A stretch of 47,908 nt of DNA from an uncultured Mailhella sp. (GTDB lineage Bacteria > Desulfobacterota > Desulfovibrionia > Desulfovibrionales > Desulfovibrionaceae). The stretch's first letter is position 1; each line of letters opens with the position of its first letter. The translations under genes were made by a program, and so were the position numbers. This document shows positions 32,288 to 39,045 of this stretch, one piece after another. The notes beneath the pieces were generated by a model. It was not told the origin of the DNA and searched no databases. It was given only the letters and a program-made list of their open reading frames with translations. The stretch is taken from positions 1 to 47,908 of the forward strand of contig CALUTB010000011.1 of the NCBI GenBank assembly GCA_944323575.1. The letters run 5' to 3'.

Positions 32288-33781
32288 ATGAAAAGTATTT
32301 TAGAGAATGATGAAACAGAATACTATTGGAAGATACGAAACGCCCCAAAAAATGAAATAGTTGAAAAAATAACTTACGAAAAATTTTCAAATATCATAAA
32401 CGCACATAGAAAAAAATGTGTCATTGTAAACACATTATCACTATTGATTATAAACGTATTTATAAACGGTGAAAATGAGTTATTTTTTCATGACCAAAAG
32501 AAAAGATATGTTTTTTCATATTGGAATTCGTATGAAAATATGAAAATGACCGGATTGCTATTGAACTTTTCCAAATCCCATACAAAAAACGATTTTTATT
32601 GGTATGGAGATTTAAAGGTTTATCATCGGACGTTAGAGAAAATTTTAGATGAAATGGAAAAAGAAAATTGGTGTGTTCGGCGCGATGGCTATTTTTGTTT
32701 GAACAATGGTTACAATAAACAATTTGAAATAGGATACTATCTTTTCAATTGGCCGAAATTATACGAAATTTATATTCAATATGATGAATTGAATATTGAA
32801 ATAGACGACTATTCACCCGTGGTTATAAAAAAACGAAAGGAAGATGGACAATATAGAAATGTAACTAATGAATATAATACGGAGTTATTATTCAAAGATG
32901 ATGTAGAATATATCAATAATTTGAGAAATATGTATTCAAAAATGAATGTTACATTAGACATATACAACGCTAATGATATTCAAAAAGACATCTTATATGA
33001 TTATGTGAATCAAAAAAGATATAATTTTGAAATGAAAGATGAATCTAACGTTTTTCACTTTGATGTAGAATCAGAAATAAAACTTTGGAATAAAAGATTA
33101 TCTAAACCATATAATCCGTATAGACTATATCACGATGATGGAAAATTTTGTTGGGGAAGAGTTTACGGTAATGGAATAGATTCAGTACCGAAAATGTATA
33201 AAGATAGTATATTGAAGATAAACGGCAATTATACAGTTAGTATAGATGTAAAATCGTCTATTCTACAGTTCTATATTCTAACGTACCATGAAGAAATAGA
33301 TAATAAACAAGATATGTATAGATATATCACAATACAAGATATATTAGATAGAGAGAACATAAAGATAATGTCCCAATGTTTGAATTACAATAAAGATTTA
33401 TTGAACGCTTTCAGGGCATACAATAATCATTATATTATGAAACAAGATTATAACAGTGTTATGAAGTTAGAACAATTTCAGTCCATCTATAATAAAATGA
33501 TTCAAGAACGTAATTATTTAAAATATTTATTCTTACATCCAGAAATGAGTAAATCCATAATTTTACATGAAGCAGATTTTATGAAGACAGTATCACAAAT
33601 GATGATTCATCATAATATACCACACTTATGTAATTTTGACGCAATCTATACATCGTATAAAAATATATCTACAACGATAGAATTATTTTATTCACTATCA
33701 ATAGATAAATTTAATAAACCAATATTTATTGATTATGATAAAGACTTATACAATTCACTAATCAATAATAATAGATGTTGA
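32288..33781 (+). CDS. Putative replication protein with diverged polymerase-like motifs
   Basis: I do not recognise this 497-residue, AT-coded protein with certainty. Near the middle, D320 in TVSIDVKSSILQFY resembles motif A of family A polymerases and of replicases in small plasmids and satellites, where an aspartate is followed by a serine and hydrophobic residues. About 130 residues later D451 lies in PHLCNFDAIYTS, placed like motif C (His-Asp plus hydrophobic strand), although the expected histidine is replaced by phenylalanine. Between them a helical section with HEADFMKTVSQMM resembles the segment that precedes motif C. The N-terminal 200 residues show a winged-helix-like helical pattern with many aromatic residues. 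It has its own promoter and is followed by stem-loops and iterons, which supports a replication role. Confidence 0.5.
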   Translation: MKSILENDETEYYWKIRNAPKNEIVEKITYEKFSNIINAHRKKCVIVNTLSLLIINVFINGENELFFHDQKKRYVFSYWNSYENMKMTGLLLNFSKSHTKNDFYWYGDLKVYHRTLEKILDEMEKENWCVRRDGYFCLNNGYNKQFEIGYYLFNWPKLYEIYIQYDELNIEIDDYSPVVIKKRKEDGQYRNVTNEYNTELLFKDDVEYINNLRNMYSKMNVTLDIYNANDIQKDILYDYVNQKRYNFEMKDESNVFHFDVESEIKLWNKRLSKPYNPYRLYHDDGKFCWGRVYGNGIDSVPKMYKDSILKINGNYTVSIDVKSSILQFYILTYHEEIDNKQDMYRYITIQDILDRENIKIMSQCLNYNKDLLNAFRAYNNHYIMKQDYNSVMKLEQFQSIYNKMIQERNYLKYLFLHPEMSKSIILHEADFMKTVSQMMIHHNIPHLCNFDAIYTSYKNISTTIELFYSLSIDKFNKPIFIDYDKDLYNSLINNNRC

Positions 33782-33786
33782 TTTAG

Positions 33787-33820
33787 AATTTATGTTGTCA
33801 CTATCGTTCCAACATAAATT
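33787..33820 (+). repeat. Stem-loop 1 of a twin pair
   Basis: AATTTATGTTG (33787-33797) pairs exactly with 33810-33820 around a 12-base loop. The loop and its edge read CACTATCGTTCC (33799-33810), almost the same as the loop of stem-loop 2. No T tract follows. Located directly after the replicase-like gene. Confidence 0.7.
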
Positions 33821-33823
33821 CCT

Positions 33824-33857
33824 GACTACACACTACACTAACGTTCCGTGTGTAGTC
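33824..33857 (+). repeat. Stem-loop 2 of a twin pair
   Basis: GACTACACAC (33824-33833) pairs exactly with 33848-33857 around a 14-base loop containing CACTAACGTTCC (33836-33847). The stem differs from stem-loop 1 but the loop matches in 11 of 12 bases, so the loop sequence appears to be under selection. Confidence 0.7.
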
Positions 33858-33888
33858 TTCATTCAAATAAAATTATTATATTTGGTTC

Positions 33889-33929
33889 ATCTTTAGGTTA
33901 TCTTTAGTTTCATCATGATGAATCTTTAG
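33889..33929 (+). repeat. Three phased ATCTTTAG iterons
   Basis: ATCTTTAG occurs as direct repeats at 33889, 33900 and 33922: spacings of 11 and 22 bases, one and two helical turns. The palindrome CATCATGATG (33911-33920) fills the gap between the second and third. The region is very AT-rich and follows the replicase-like gene, as in iteron origins. Confidence 0.5.
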
Positions 33930-33980
33930 TTTTATTGAATTTTATTCTTTTTTCTATTTCATTGTTATTCTATTAATGGG

Positions 33981-34004
33981 CACTATTCAAAAAAACGAAT
34001 AGTG
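33981..34004. repeat. 8-base inverted repeat
   Basis: CACTATTC (33981-33988) and GAATAGTG (33997-34004) around an A-rich loop. It could be part of the origin or a weak transcription stop. Confidence 0.35.
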
Positions 34005-34036
34005 GATAGATGGTTAAAAGTAAAGAAAAAGAAAAT

Positions 34037-34078
34037 GCCGGATGGTTTTTGATTTGAACCATCCGGCTTACTTTTTTT
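34037..34078. terminator. Bidirectional terminator next to the serine recombinase
   Basis: An 11-bp perfect stem (GCCGGATGGTT at 34037-34047, complement at 34057-34067) has a 9-base loop, a T run on + (34072-34078) and a T-rich tail on minus. It ends transcripts from both sides. Confidence 0.85.
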
Positions 34079-34643
34079 AGTCGTTAGCAGCCAAGTAGTT
34101 GTATATGGTTGCCCGGCTTACACCATACAGCCGTGCCAAGTCGGTCGGTCTAGTTCCATTCTTATGCCGTTCTTTAAGTTCGGCAATAGTTTCTTTGGAT
34201 AACGTGGGTTTTCTACCAACGTTTTTGTACTTTCCGGCGGCGTGGGCTATCGCAACCCCTTCTTTAACGCGATTAACTATCAGATTTCTTTCAAATTCAG
34301 CCACACTTCCCAACAACCCACAAAGCAATTTAGACATTGGGTCAGCCTCCCCGTTGCCCGAAAACGTTAAATTTTCTTTGTGGAATTTAACGGTGACGCC
34401 CTTACCGTTCAGCGTGTCAATAATGGATAGCAAATCTTTCAGATTGCGTGCGGCGCGGTCAAACGAATGAAAGTGAACAGTGTCATTTTCGCGGGCATAA
34501 TCCATCATGGCGGCCAACTCCGGCCTATTGGCGGCCGACTTCCCGCTTATCTTGTCACAAAATACTTTATCAGCGGAAATGTGTTCAAGTTGGCGGTCTA
34601 TGTTTTGCGAAATAGTTGAAACACGAACGTATAAAATTTCCAT
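34077..34643 (-). CDS. Serine recombinase of the resolvase/invertase family
   Basis: The 188-residue protein has the catalytic domain start MEILYVRVSTISQN with nucleophile S9, the usual SFDRAARN motif (arginines near 62-66), the long E helix (GLLGSVAEFERNLI) and a C-terminal helix-turn-helix (TDLARLYGVSRATIYNYL). It is the right length for small Pin/TnpR resolvases. On a 6-kb element it could resolve dimers of a replicating circle or invert a segment. Its base composition is nearer to 50% GC than its AT-rich neighbours, so it may have been acquired separately. Confidence 0.92.
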   Translation of the reverse strand: MEILYVRVSTISQNIDRQLEHISADKVFCDKISGKSAANRPELAAMMDYARENDTVHFHSFDRAARNLKDLLSIIDTLNGKGVTVKFHKENLTFSGNGEADPMSKLLCGLLGSVAEFERNLIVNRVKEGVAIAHAAGKYKNVGRKPTLSKETIAELKERHKNGTRPTDLARLYGVSRATIYNYLAAND

Positions 34644-35003
34644 TTGACCACCTTCCAGATGTAATAATTCAAATCAATATGTAAAATTGGTCTATATGAA
34701 TTCTTAGATTGTGTCAATAAATTGAAAATTACATTATTATTTTACACATTTTGAATAATATTAGACCGATATGTTATTCTATAGTTTTCTTAGACAATTT
34801 TTTTTATTGGCGTCCAGTAACTTTTATGTGTATGATATTCTATATTCATTAACTTTTTTGTTTCGGTATCGGGGAAAATACATGGTAATACTTTGATATT
34901 ATTAAAATTTGTTTTTATTTTACTTTCGTATGGTACAAATGTTCTTTGATGGCTTTGCGATTGATGATTTGAAATCGTTTGAAAAACTTTGGAAAATCAA
35001 ATG
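34644..35003. other. AT-rich right end of the element, no gene
   Basis: No credible gene is seen. On the minus strand TTGACA (34717-34712) could be part of the serine recombinase promoter, though no good -10 is at the right distance. TGTAAAAT (34680-34687) and its complement (34739-34746) flank it, the same half-site as in the leader at 30983-31063. A smaller inverted pair, GGTCTA at 34689 and TAGACC at 34762, lies inside. Integrase arm-site candidates follow at 34927-34981. Confidence 0.45.
34927..34981 (+). repeat. Possible integrase arm sites, right end
   Basis: CGTATGGTACA (34927-34937) and GAAATCGTTTG (34971-34981) are exact inverted copies of the left-end pair at 29157-29167 and 29131-29141. 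Their order relative to the core is mirror-symmetric, as expected for arm sites. Confidence 0.5.
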
Positions 35004-35065
35004 GTTGGTAGAGTATCGGTCTTACACACCGACTGTCAGGGGTTCAAGTCCCTTACCGCCCACCA
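35004..35065 (+). repeat. Attachment site attR (62-base direct repeat, copy 2)
   Basis: Identical to 29017-29078, the 3' part of tRNA-Val. It lacks the 5' acceptor strand and half the D arm, so it is not a working tRNA. Confidence 0.93.
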
Positions 35066-35080
35066 ATCTAGCCTTTATAA

Positions 35081-35124
35081 AAGCCTCATAAAGCCTACAA
35101 GGCCTTGTGAGGCTTCACTTTTTT
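35081..35124 (+). terminator. Original tRNA-Val terminator, displaced
   Basis: AAGCCTCA (35081-35088) pairs with TGAGGCTT (35108-35115), followed by CACTTTTTT. It would have followed the tRNA before the element was inserted. Confidence 0.65.
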
Positions 35125-35254
35125 CTGCTTTCAGTCTCTATCGTCCTCTACGGTAGTCCATAGACATAGCACCAAAATGGTGTCACTTTTGGAGCCATAT
35201 TTTTCCGTTGTGAAATGGCACCGGCGGAGATGGCACCAAAATAGGGGGGAAGCT

Positions 35255-36432
35255 ATGGCACTGACGGACACCGCGCTCAGGGAATTGCACCGGCGGGCAA
35301 AGAAGGGCGAGGAGGTGCCCATGAAGTCGGACGGGGGCGGGCTGAACTTTCAGGACGGGAAATACTGACGACTGTCCTACCGCTGTGCCGGAAAGCAGAA
35401 AAGCTTCCCCTTGATGCGTTATCCGCTGTTCCCTTGAAGCCTGCCAGGCAAGCAAGGGACAGAGTGCAGGAACTACCGGCACAAGGGGGCTCCCGGCAGG
35501 GAAGAAAAAGACGGACAAGGCAGAAGCGGAGAGGGGGAAAAGGGGGAACGCCCTCAGCCTTGGAGCCTTCGCCCGCGAGCGGCTTGAAAAGAAGACGACC
35601 AAACCTTACCCGGCATACAGAAAGCAGAAGCTCCTACGCATGGAGAGGTACTTGTTTTCATACGTGGGTGCAATGCCTGTGGCGCGTCTTGCCATGCCGG
35701 ACTTGACAAAGGATTTGAAGTATCTGCATGACAAGGCGGATATGGGAAAGAGGGGGGCGGAAATAGTCGGGCAGATATGCCGCTGTGCCCTGTGATGAAG
35801 TGCGCCCGCCATGATGTTTCCGCCGGGCTCACCGAGACCTTGTCGGTAAGCTCGCCTCAACAACACCGTGCAGCCCTGAAAGACCCCGTACAGATAGGGG
35901 CCCTTCTCCGCGCCATAGACGGATACCCGGGCGACATTTCCACGTTGTACGCCTTGCGTGTCCTGCCCTATGTCTTTGTGCGTTCCCAAGAGATACGCGG
36001 GGCGAAATGGGAAGAGATCGATTTCAACAAGGCCGTGTGGATCATCCCGGCGGAGCGCATGAAGATGAAGGCTCCGCACACGGTCCTTCTTGCCCGGCAG
36101 GTGGTGACGCTGTTTCTGGAACTGAAAGAATGGACGGGACACGGTGAGCTTGCTTCCCCTCTCCCTTCTCCCCGACGCGCTGCATATCCGATGTGGGATT
36201 GCTCAATGCCTTGCGCCGCCTTGGCTATGGCAAGGATGAAATGACCATTCACGGCTTCCGGGGTATGGCCTCTACCCTGCTCAATGCGCGCGGCGATATC
36301 AGTACGATGTGATCGAGGCACAGAAAGAGACAAGATGCGTGGCCCGTACAATCATGCCGAACATATGTCGGAACGCTGGCCATGATGCAGAAGTGGTCGG
36401 ACTGACTCGACAGGTTGAGGGAATCCAAATAG
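35255..36432 (+). pseudogene. Decayed P4-type tyrosine integrase
   Basis: The start MALTDTALRELHRRAKKGEE and KSDGGGLNFQDGKY is that of P4-family integrases, then a stop at 35366. Family-like pieces continue in shifting frames: RLSYRCAGKQKSF straight after the stop, IDGYPGDISTLYALRVLPYV and SQEIRGAKWEEIDF near 35920-36020 with an arginine in the catalytic context, PAERMKMKAPHTVLL, then TIHGFRGMASTLLNARG at 36242, and the C-terminal YNHAEHMSERW and MMQKWSD pieces up to about 36432. At least four frameshifts or stops are needed to join them. It lies directly after attR, as a remnant of an earlier island at the same tRNA. Repeated ATGGCACC near 35215-35240 may be old arm sites. Confidence 0.85.
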
Positions 36433-36544
36433 GCAAAAGTCTTTCCGATAAGCGCTTACCACCTTGGAAATTCGGAAAAAGCAGAATGATTCGTCAGGAA
36501 TTGAGACATGATAAGAACAAGAAAAAATGAAAACGGGGTGCCTA

Positions 36545-36979
36545 ATGAATCTCATAAAAATATCAAATGAACATATTGAAGAATGTGTTGATTTGTTTAT
36601 TGATGTATTCACAAAAGATCCATGGAATGATACATATACTTCAAGAGAACAGGTAGTAAATTTTTTTCGAAATTATATGGCCAGCAATTATTTTGTTGGT
36701 TATATTTTAAAAGAACAAAACAACATTATTGCTTTAAGTATAGGAATGAAAAAGCCGTGGATTAACGGAATGGAATACTATATTGACCAATTTTGTGTAA
36801 AATCAGAGTTACAGGGAAAAGGAATCGGAAGTCAGTTTTTGAAACTGATTGAACGCGAAATACAAGCCGAAAAAATGAATGCGATCATGCTCAATACCGA
36901 AAGTGGTTTTCCATCTGAGAATTTCTATCTAAAAAACGGCTTTCAATTAGTTGGTGGGCTTATTACCCTCATAAAATAG
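36545..36979 (+). CDS. GNAT-family N-acetyltransferase
   Basis: The 144-residue protein has the acetyl-CoA-binding signature VKSELQGKGIGSQFLKLIE (Q/R-x-x-G-x-G) and a following strand/helix with NFYLKNGF, normal for GNAT enzymes that acetylate an amine. Substrate is unknown; small aminoglycoside or peptide N-acetyltransferases are relatives, but no diagnostic motif is visible. I chose the ATG at 36545, shortly after GGGGTG; an ATG at 36527 is in frame. The gene is far more AT-rich than the native genes and lies between integrase debris and the next operon, suggesting transfer from a low-GC donor such as Firmicutes. Confidence 0.85.
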   Translation: MNLIKISNEHIEECVDLFIDVFTKDPWNDTYTSREQVVNFFRNYMASNYFVGYILKEQNNIIALSIGMKKPWINGMEYYIDQFCVKSELQGKGIGSQFLKLIEREIQAEKMNAIMLNTESGFPSENFYLKNGFQLVGGLITLIK

Positions 36980-37005
36980 AAATTTAATTTTACATGCAGA
37001 TATGA

Positions 37006-37022
37006 AGAGAGAGAGAGAGAGA
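37006..37022. repeat. Short AG dinucleotide tract
   Basis: Seventeen bases of alternating A and G follow the acetyltransferase gene. It is a simple repeat with no visible gene; slippage could change its length. Confidence 0.85.
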
Positions 37023-37084
37023 AGGACTCCGGTAGATGTCTGGCTTACCATGCCTGCCGGATGCCGTATGTCTTGCCGGGCCTA

Positions 37085-37121
37085 AAAAACGGCGTCGCTC
37101 CGGTAAGGAAAACGACGCCGT
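37085..37121 (-). terminator. Terminator of the TRAP/flavoprotein operon
   Basis: On the minus strand, a 9-bp perfect stem (37121-37113 with 37097-37089) with a 15-base loop is followed by a run of five to six T. It lies 20 bases after the ferredoxin gene stop. Confidence 0.8.
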
Positions 37122-37141
37122 GCTGTCATGCTGCGTCAGCA

Positions 37142-37375
37142 TCATTCGTCATGATGCGGCAATTTGCGGAACGGCACCATGATGGACAACGGAATGCGGA
37201 AGTCAATGGCATCCTTGGGACACTGCAGCGCGCAGGCTTCCGCATGCCAGCATTCGTCCGGATACCTCACCACCGGCACTTCTCCTTTCTTCGATCCGTA
37301 GAAAACATCCATGGGACAGATGTCAACGCACTGTCCGCACCGGATACACTTGTCTTTATTGATTACGGGAGGCAT
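37142..37375 (-). CDS. Small two-[4Fe-4S] ferredoxin (AprB-like)
   Basis: The 77-residue protein has one canonical motif CIRCGQCVDICP near the N-terminus (residues 10-21) and a second, altered one CWHAEACALQCP, in which the first spacing is C-x4-C, as in the second cluster of adenylylsulfate reductase beta subunits and their relatives. It should pass electrons to or from the flavoprotein encoded 3 bases upstream. Unlike AprB it lacks the long C-terminal tail. It is cytoplasmic. Confidence 0.9.
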   Translation of the reverse strand: MPPVINKDKCIRCGQCVDICPMDVFYGSKKGEVPVVRYPDECWHAEACALQCPKDAIDFRIPLSIMVPFRKLPHHDE

Positions 37376-37378
37376 ATC

Positions 37379-39040
37379 TCATCTCCAGGACATGACGGCG
37401 TCGTCGCCGTTCTTACGAATGAAGTGACGCTTGCCGTCAAGCATGAGGTTCTGCAGCGGATAGTCGACACGACGGTGCTGACCGCGGCTCTCCTTGCGCT
37501 CATCCGCCATAAGGAACATGACCTCAGCCAGTTCAAAGAGGTTGAGCATACCGAGACAATAGGTCAGTTCATGCGGATTTTCCGCCCGCAGCGTTTCTCG
37601 GGCACGATCATGAACGCGGCGCAGATGAGCAAGACCGGCCTCCAGCATGGAATGCGAACGCAGTTCGCCGCAGTAATCCCACGCAATGTTTTCCATGGCC
37701 GTCTTGGCTTCCAGCCAGTGTGCACCGTTTTCACGACCGCACAGTTTCTCCACGAGATTCAGACATTCGTAGACCCTGGCCTGAAGCTGCACGGGATCGA
37801 CAAATTCCTTGTCCGCCACATACTCTCTGGCGGAGTCCGCCGCCCACCAGCCGGTCACGGCAGCACCGGAAATACCGCCATAGCCTTCGTCGCCTGCGGC
37901 ATACAGTCCTGGCACACAGGTTTCCGACCTGCCGTTGAAGGCCACGCCGCTCGAAATGGGCAGCTTCAGCACATAGGTAGAGAATTCCACGGCAGTATCA
38001 ATCATGTCGACGCCTTCCTGCTTGAAATGACGCAGCAGCGTGGAATTGCCTTCCTGACGCAGCCAGTGTTCCATGAGATTGAGCTGGTCGCGGGTCAGGC
38101 CGGTCATGTCCATGTACACAGGAGAACGGGCGCTTCTGGTATAGCTTTCGATATGGCGTTTGTTCACTTCCATGGTGATGTCGCCATAGAGGGGATTGGG
38201 CTTGGTAAGGAAAGGGCCGATGGGATCCCCGTTGCAGTCTCGAAGCACGCCTTCCCATGTGGCCTGGCCGTTGCGGCAGAAGTACTTCACGCCGGCGTGC
38301 AGGCCGGGCATTTCCATATTGCACAGTTCAGCTCCTGCCCTGTAGGCCATGGCCCGGCCGTCGCCGGTCAGATTGAGCGGATTGGTGCGCATGGCCCATG
38401 CGCCGCGATTGGCGTTGGGGAAAACGCCGTTGGGAGCGCCGGTACCGAGACAGATGGCCTTGGCGCGATAGACATACGCCTTGTACTCTCGGGTATCCAC
38501 GGCGAATACGCCGGCCGCACGACCCTGATCATCGAGCAAAATCTCGTAGCCCATGGCGCGGTTATGTATCCTTACGCCGTTTTTCTTCGCCTGCTTCGTA
38601 AGAATGACCTTCTGATCGATGCCGTTGTATTTCAGAAAAGCGCGGGTACGCCCCGGTACGGCATGTCCGGCGAAGTAGTATTCGCCGTTGTGCTTCATCG
38701 AGATGCCCCAATCGTCCCACATACGGACGATGTCCCAGGTCTTCATGAAAAAGGCTTTGGCCCATTCCGGACCCATCTGACGCAGTCTGTCGCCGTTCTG
38801 CAGCTTCAGAATGTCGCTGATGAATGTAGCGTAGTCGCCGTGAATTTCAGGAATGTAGCAGATGAAATGATCGTTTCCCAAGCCGCCGCTGCCGCTTCGG
38901 CGAGTATCTGCCTTGTCCAGGACGACACAGTCCATCCCCTGGGATCCGGCATTGATGGCAGCCATGAGTCCGGCGATTCCTCCGCCCACGCAGAGAAATT
39001 CCGTATCATGCCATTCCACGGTGAATTTCTTCTCTTCCAT
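37379..39040 (-). CDS. FAD-dependent oxidoreductase, AprA/fumarate-reductase-like
   Basis: The 553-residue flavoprotein has the FAD-binding GGGIAGLMAAINAG near residues 19-32, a segment GSGGLGNDHFICYIPE that resembles AprA, the second FAD motif ETCVPGLYAAGDEGYGG, and a C-terminal helical domain with RRVDYP. It has no signal peptide and no haem subunit, so it works in the cytoplasm with the small ferredoxin encoded next to it. Relatives include adenylylsulfate reductase, fumarate reductase and many enzymes that reduce unsaturated organic acids. The TRAP transporter in the same operon suggests the substrate is an imported carboxylate or sulfonate; the exact compound is unknown. Confidence 0.88.
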   Translation of the reverse strand: MEEKKFTVEWHDTEFLCVGGGIAGLMAAINAGSQGMDCVVLDKADTRRSGSGGLGNDHFICYIPEIHGDYATFISDILKLQNGDRLRQMGPEWAKAFFMKTWDIVRMWDDWGISMKHNGEYYFAGHAVPGRTRAFLKYNGIDQKVILTKQAKKNGVRIHNRAMGYEILLDDQGRAAGVFAVDTREYKAYVYRAKAICLGTGAPNGVFPNANRGAWAMRTNPLNLTGDGRAMAYRAGAELCNMEMPGLHAGVKYFCRNGQATWEGVLRDCNGDPIGPFLTKPNPLYGDITMEVNKRHIESYTRSARSPVYMDMTGLTRDQLNLMEHWLRQEGNSTLLRHFKQEGVDMIDTAVEFSTYVLKLPISSGVAFNGRSETCVPGLYAAGDEGYGGISGAAVTGWWAADSAREYVADKEFVDPVQLQARVYECLNLVEKLCGRENGAHWLEAKTAMENIAWDYCGELRSHSMLEAGLAHLRRVHDRARETLRAENPHELTYCLGMLNLFELAEVMFLMADERKESRGQHRRVDYPLQNLMLDGKRHFIRKNGDDAVMSWR

Positions 39041-39045
39041 GACAG

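Larger units (their letters stand above)
29079..35065 (+). mobile_element. Compact integrative element of about 6 kb in tRNA-Val
   Basis: The segment between the two 62-base repeats (5,987 bases including the right copy) is strongly AT-rich against GC-rich surroundings. It contains a tyrosine integrase next to attL, six small genes, a 497-residue replicase-like protein with adjacent stem-loops and iterons, and a serine recombinase near attR. No capsid, terminase or conjugation genes are seen, so it is neither a full prophage nor a self-transmissible element; a phage satellite or integrated plasmid is most plausible. Inverted 11-base repeats near both ends may be integrase arm sites. Confidence 0.9.

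Noticed and set aside
33787..33929. CRISPR array
   Set aside because: The repeats are only 8-12 bases, differ in spacing from CRISPR units, and no cas gene is present anywhere in the window.
35004..35065. Second tRNA-Val gene
   Set aside because: Only the 3' 62 bases are present, without the 5' acceptor strand; it is the attR repeat.
34909..35091. 60-codon frame running through attR
   Set aside because: Its second half is tRNA sequence and it has no ribosome binding site.
36309..36530. 73-codon frame before the acetyltransferase
   Set aside because: Another frame of the same bases gives the C-terminus of a P4 integrase, so this is part of the pseudogene.
36545..36979. Aminoglycoside 6'-acetyltransferase
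   Set aside because: Only general GNAT features are visible; nothing specific supports a resistance gene.
37379..39040. Adenylylsulfate reductase itself (aprA)
   Set aside because: The protein is shorter than typical AprA and its ferredoxin lacks the AprB tail; it is linked to a TRAP transporter and no sulfate-activation genes are near.
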